NCBI RefSeq assembly: GCF_024868665.1
Contig: NC_079898.1
Span: 10,725,458-10,789,457, forward strand
Origin: Triplophysa rosa
Taxonomy: Eukaryota; Chordata; Actinopteri; Cypriniformes; Nemacheilidae
Reading direction: 5' to 3'
DNA: 64,000 nt
Shown: in pieces, positions 59,352 through 64,000 of the stretch
Position numbering within the stretch: the stretch's first letter is position 1
Layout of the letters: every line of letters starts with the position of its first letter
The notes under the pieces: model-generated
What the model saw: the letters and a program-made list of their open reading frames with translations, nothing else
What the model was told of the DNA's origin: nothing
Database searches by the model: none
Position numbers and translations under genes: made by a program

Positions 59352-60279
59352 TGTTGTTCGAGTGTTGTTAGCGGCTCCGTTTTGAATGCCAGATTTGAGG
59401 AGATCTGCTCTCCTAACTCACCCTTCTCCTGCTGTATGGGGACAGGCACTGGACCTGCACGCCAGGCCGTCTCGCAACGCTTCCAGATACCGCTTAAACA
59501 TCCATTAATACAAACACAAGACTGCTGCGGATGTGTGAGTGTACAACAAACTACGTATTTCCGGTTCCTGCATATGTTAAAACCGCCGTGGTTAAAACTC
59601 AACTGTATTAAAGCACGGAGCTATAGCGTTTAGAAGCTACTAAATAACACGTGAATAAAGTTCTAGAATAAATAAAAAAAATTGTCCATTGCTTCCGGTA
59701 AAAAAGTAAAAGGGTAATATAGCTTGTGATATTAACACTTTTAAATTTGAGATGTTACACCAGTAGTTTTTAGACTAATACATTTCCAATGCATATATGC
59801 AGAAAGCCAATAAAAAAAATATAATTTTTCAATCTTCATTGACCCCGCCAAAAAACACATTTTCTACAAGTAGCACATCATATCAATAAAATTATCAAAA
59901 TTATTTAGAGTCAGATATAGTAGGTTTGTATCACTGACAACACTTTTTTATTAAAGTCCAATATATAGAAAGAGCAATTGTAGTGTTAAGAATGATCTAT
60001 TGATATATTCCTAAAATTAAATGAAGAACACTAACTCAACAGATTCAACCATTGCATCAGTACCTTATAAAAGTTCTTAAGAATAAATTTGGAGCTGGAC
60101 TATCAGAAACCCTGATATGCTGCAGCTCGTCATGTTTTATGTCATTTCTATCTATCAATAACAAATTTACGTGTCGATACTTCTCAGTCCCACATAATGT
60201 CAACGTGAAATGACAAACCCCATCTTTAAAGAAGTACCACTCTCTCAGACCTAATGATCATAAGGCGCCATTAATTCGC
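59352..60279. promoter_or_regulatory. dcaf10 upstream region / pomk 3' region
   Basis: The DNA just above the dcaf10 start (59352-59640) should carry its promoter; no clear core motif was identified. A minus-strand AATAAA at 59947-59952 is a candidate pomk polyadenylation signal. No ORF or transposon was recognised. Confidence 0.4.
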
Positions 60280-62731
<2,452 letters not shown>

Positions 62732-63151
62732 ATGTTTAACGGCAAAATGGAGCGCCGCGCATCGAGGGCTCATGAGGAGGACAGAGCAGAGAGGAGGGTG
62801 AGATTCCGGGTTGCATCAGCGCACAGTGGACGCGTCCTGCAGGAGGTCTTCAGAGAGGATGCGCTCGAGGACTCTGCGGACACAGACACAACGGTCAGCT
62901 CAGAGCCCGAGCGCGCCAGCTCGCCCGCCATCAGTGAGGCAAACAGTCATCTGAGCGGCCTGGTGGGGCATGAAGCTGACGACAGCGGCAGTGAGCCCGA
63001 TGAGCTCCTCATGTACGCCAGTGCCGCAAAAGAAAAGTTGTTCACCGGGAAGCGCGTGAACATTTTCAGTAAGAACGGAACCATCCGGGGCGTGAGAGAC
63101 AAAGTGAGTGCTGGACAGGTGCTATTTAACAACCTGTCCAAAATGTATGGG
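62732..63151 (+). CDS. grxcr1: Glutaredoxin domain-containing cysteine-rich protein 1, first exon only
   Basis: GRXCR1 acts in sensory hair-cell stereocilia; human mutations cause deafness DFNB25. The exon encodes 140 residues and ends at a strong donor (GG then GTAAGTG at 63152). Recognisable parts are RRVRFRVASAHSGRVLQEVF near the N-terminus, an acidic Ser-rich stretch, and then RVNIFSKNGTIRGVRDKVSAG and LFNNLSKMYG, which match the recalled N-terminal third of mammalian GRXCR1. The glutaredoxin and Cys-rich zinc-binding parts lie in later exons beyond the window. The first ATG (62732) or the in-frame ATG at 62747 (MERRASR) could be used. Intron 1 begins at 63152 and contains a MITE. The teleost paralogue (a or b) cannot be decided here. 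Confidence 0.88.
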
Positions 63152-63207
63152 GTAAGTGTGATGCAGTGTACTATAATGCATGTATTGTTTTTTTAAGCAG
63201 CCTTTTA

Positions 63208-63484
63208 TTAAAGGGATAGTTCACATATAATATAATTGTCATCATCATTTATTCACCATCATGTCGTTCAAAACCTGACAATCCTGTGGAACACAAAAGA
63301 AGATATTTTGAATATTAAAAAATGGGGTGGTTTTATGTCCATATGGTCCAATGTTGTTTGGTTCCTTACCAACATTCTTCAAAATGTATTTTGTGTTCTG
63401 CAGAGGAAATGTATATGTTTAGAATGACATGAGGGTGTGTAAATGATGAAAGAAATTTTATTTTTGGGTGAACTATCCCTTTAA
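63208..63484. mobile_element. Palindromic MITE
   Basis: The left end TTAAAGGGATAGTTCAC and right end GGGTGAACTATCCCTTTAA enclose inverted arms with AACACAAAAGAAGATATTTT and its complement. In grxcr1 intron 1, only 56 bp past the exon 1 donor. The remaining 63485-64000 shows nothing recognisable. Confidence 0.85.
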
Positions 63485-64000
63485 GGAGTCAGTTGCAGAA
63501 CTCTAACACCCTTATTTAGACATGTAAGCTAATGAAGCCTATAATGAGTGTCTACTAGTTGCTGTTAAAAAGGCTCCTTTTACGCACTGTAAAACTTTGC
63601 TGTGGTTTTGAAGCAGGTTTACCAGTAACTTACTGTAGATTTAATTGACTATTTTGTTTTAAACATAAACTTACCTAGTTCTTATATTTTCTTTCATTAA
63701 ACAATACTAAATATCTTAGGTTACATTTCTTGTTATGTAAATGTATCGTAATTTATCAAGTTTTAAATATTTTTACTAGAAAACAAAACAAAAGAAAGAA
63801 TGTATTTTTTGCAGTGTAATGCCAGTAATGAGGACAGTCTCTTCTTGCTCATTTTGAAAATTTTGAAAATCAAAAGTGTTTTAATTTTGATTGTTGTAAA
63901 GTTTAACTCAAATTAAAAACAGTACTAGGAAAATATGAAGCATAATCAAATCTACAGTACGTTACAGGCAAAAAGTCTCACGAAATCTGTCAAGAAATGT

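Noticed and set aside
58974..59633. Several + strand ORFs over dcaf10 exon 1
   Set aside because: Antisense shadows of GC-rich coding sequence.

Overview
The window is vertebrate nuclear DNA, almost certainly from a cyprinid-type teleost fish (carp, barb or zebrafish relatives). Genes are split into short exons with GT/AG introns. The noncoding DNA is AT-rich and full of fish-style repeats: palindromic MITEs with the TIR core GGGATAGTTCACCC, a tRNA-derived SINE, short non-autonomous hAT and mariner elements, and a LINE tail ending in (TTCTGA)n. There is no bacterial, phage or CRISPR content. One assembly gap of Ns lies at 48611-48673.

Six protein genes were assembled exon by exon, with intron phases matching at every junction. 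(1) sema4g, minus strand, 22424 to 1, with the 3' end beyond the window. (2) slf2, minus, 44885 to 29607, 21 coding exons. (3) cpxm1, plus, 45693-52531, 13 exons. (4) dcaf10, minus, 59351 to 54706, 7 exons. (5) pomk, minus, 61409 to 60280, 2 coding exons. (6) grxcr1, plus, first coding exon only at 62732-63151.

Layout: slf2 and sema4g lie tail to head on one strand, the same adjacency and orientation as in human 10q24. slf2 and cpxm1 are head to head, with about 0.8 kb between start codons. cpxm1 and dcaf10 converge. dcaf10 and pomk share a strand, and pomk and grxcr1 are head to head. The genes do not form one pathway: they cover axon-guidance signalling, SMC5/6-linked genome maintenance, a secreted carboxypeptidase-like protein, a CUL4 substrate receptor, a dystroglycan-glycan kinase and a hair-cell protein.

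Most of the rest is intron and transposon debris. Several insertions can be read to the base from target-site duplications: hATs at 18826-19768, 23295-25012 and 31747-32527, a solo LTR nested at 24220-24808, and mariner-like elements with TA ends at 13212-13728, 52642-53145 and 55136-55634. I found no evidence of a wholly new biological system. The most noteworthy points are an acidic C-terminal extension of SLF2, the Arg-to-His change in the CPXM1 substrate pocket, nested transposons with intact duplications, an extended palindrome at 4.4-4.9 kb, and a transposon sitting directly on the cpxm1 polyadenylation site.
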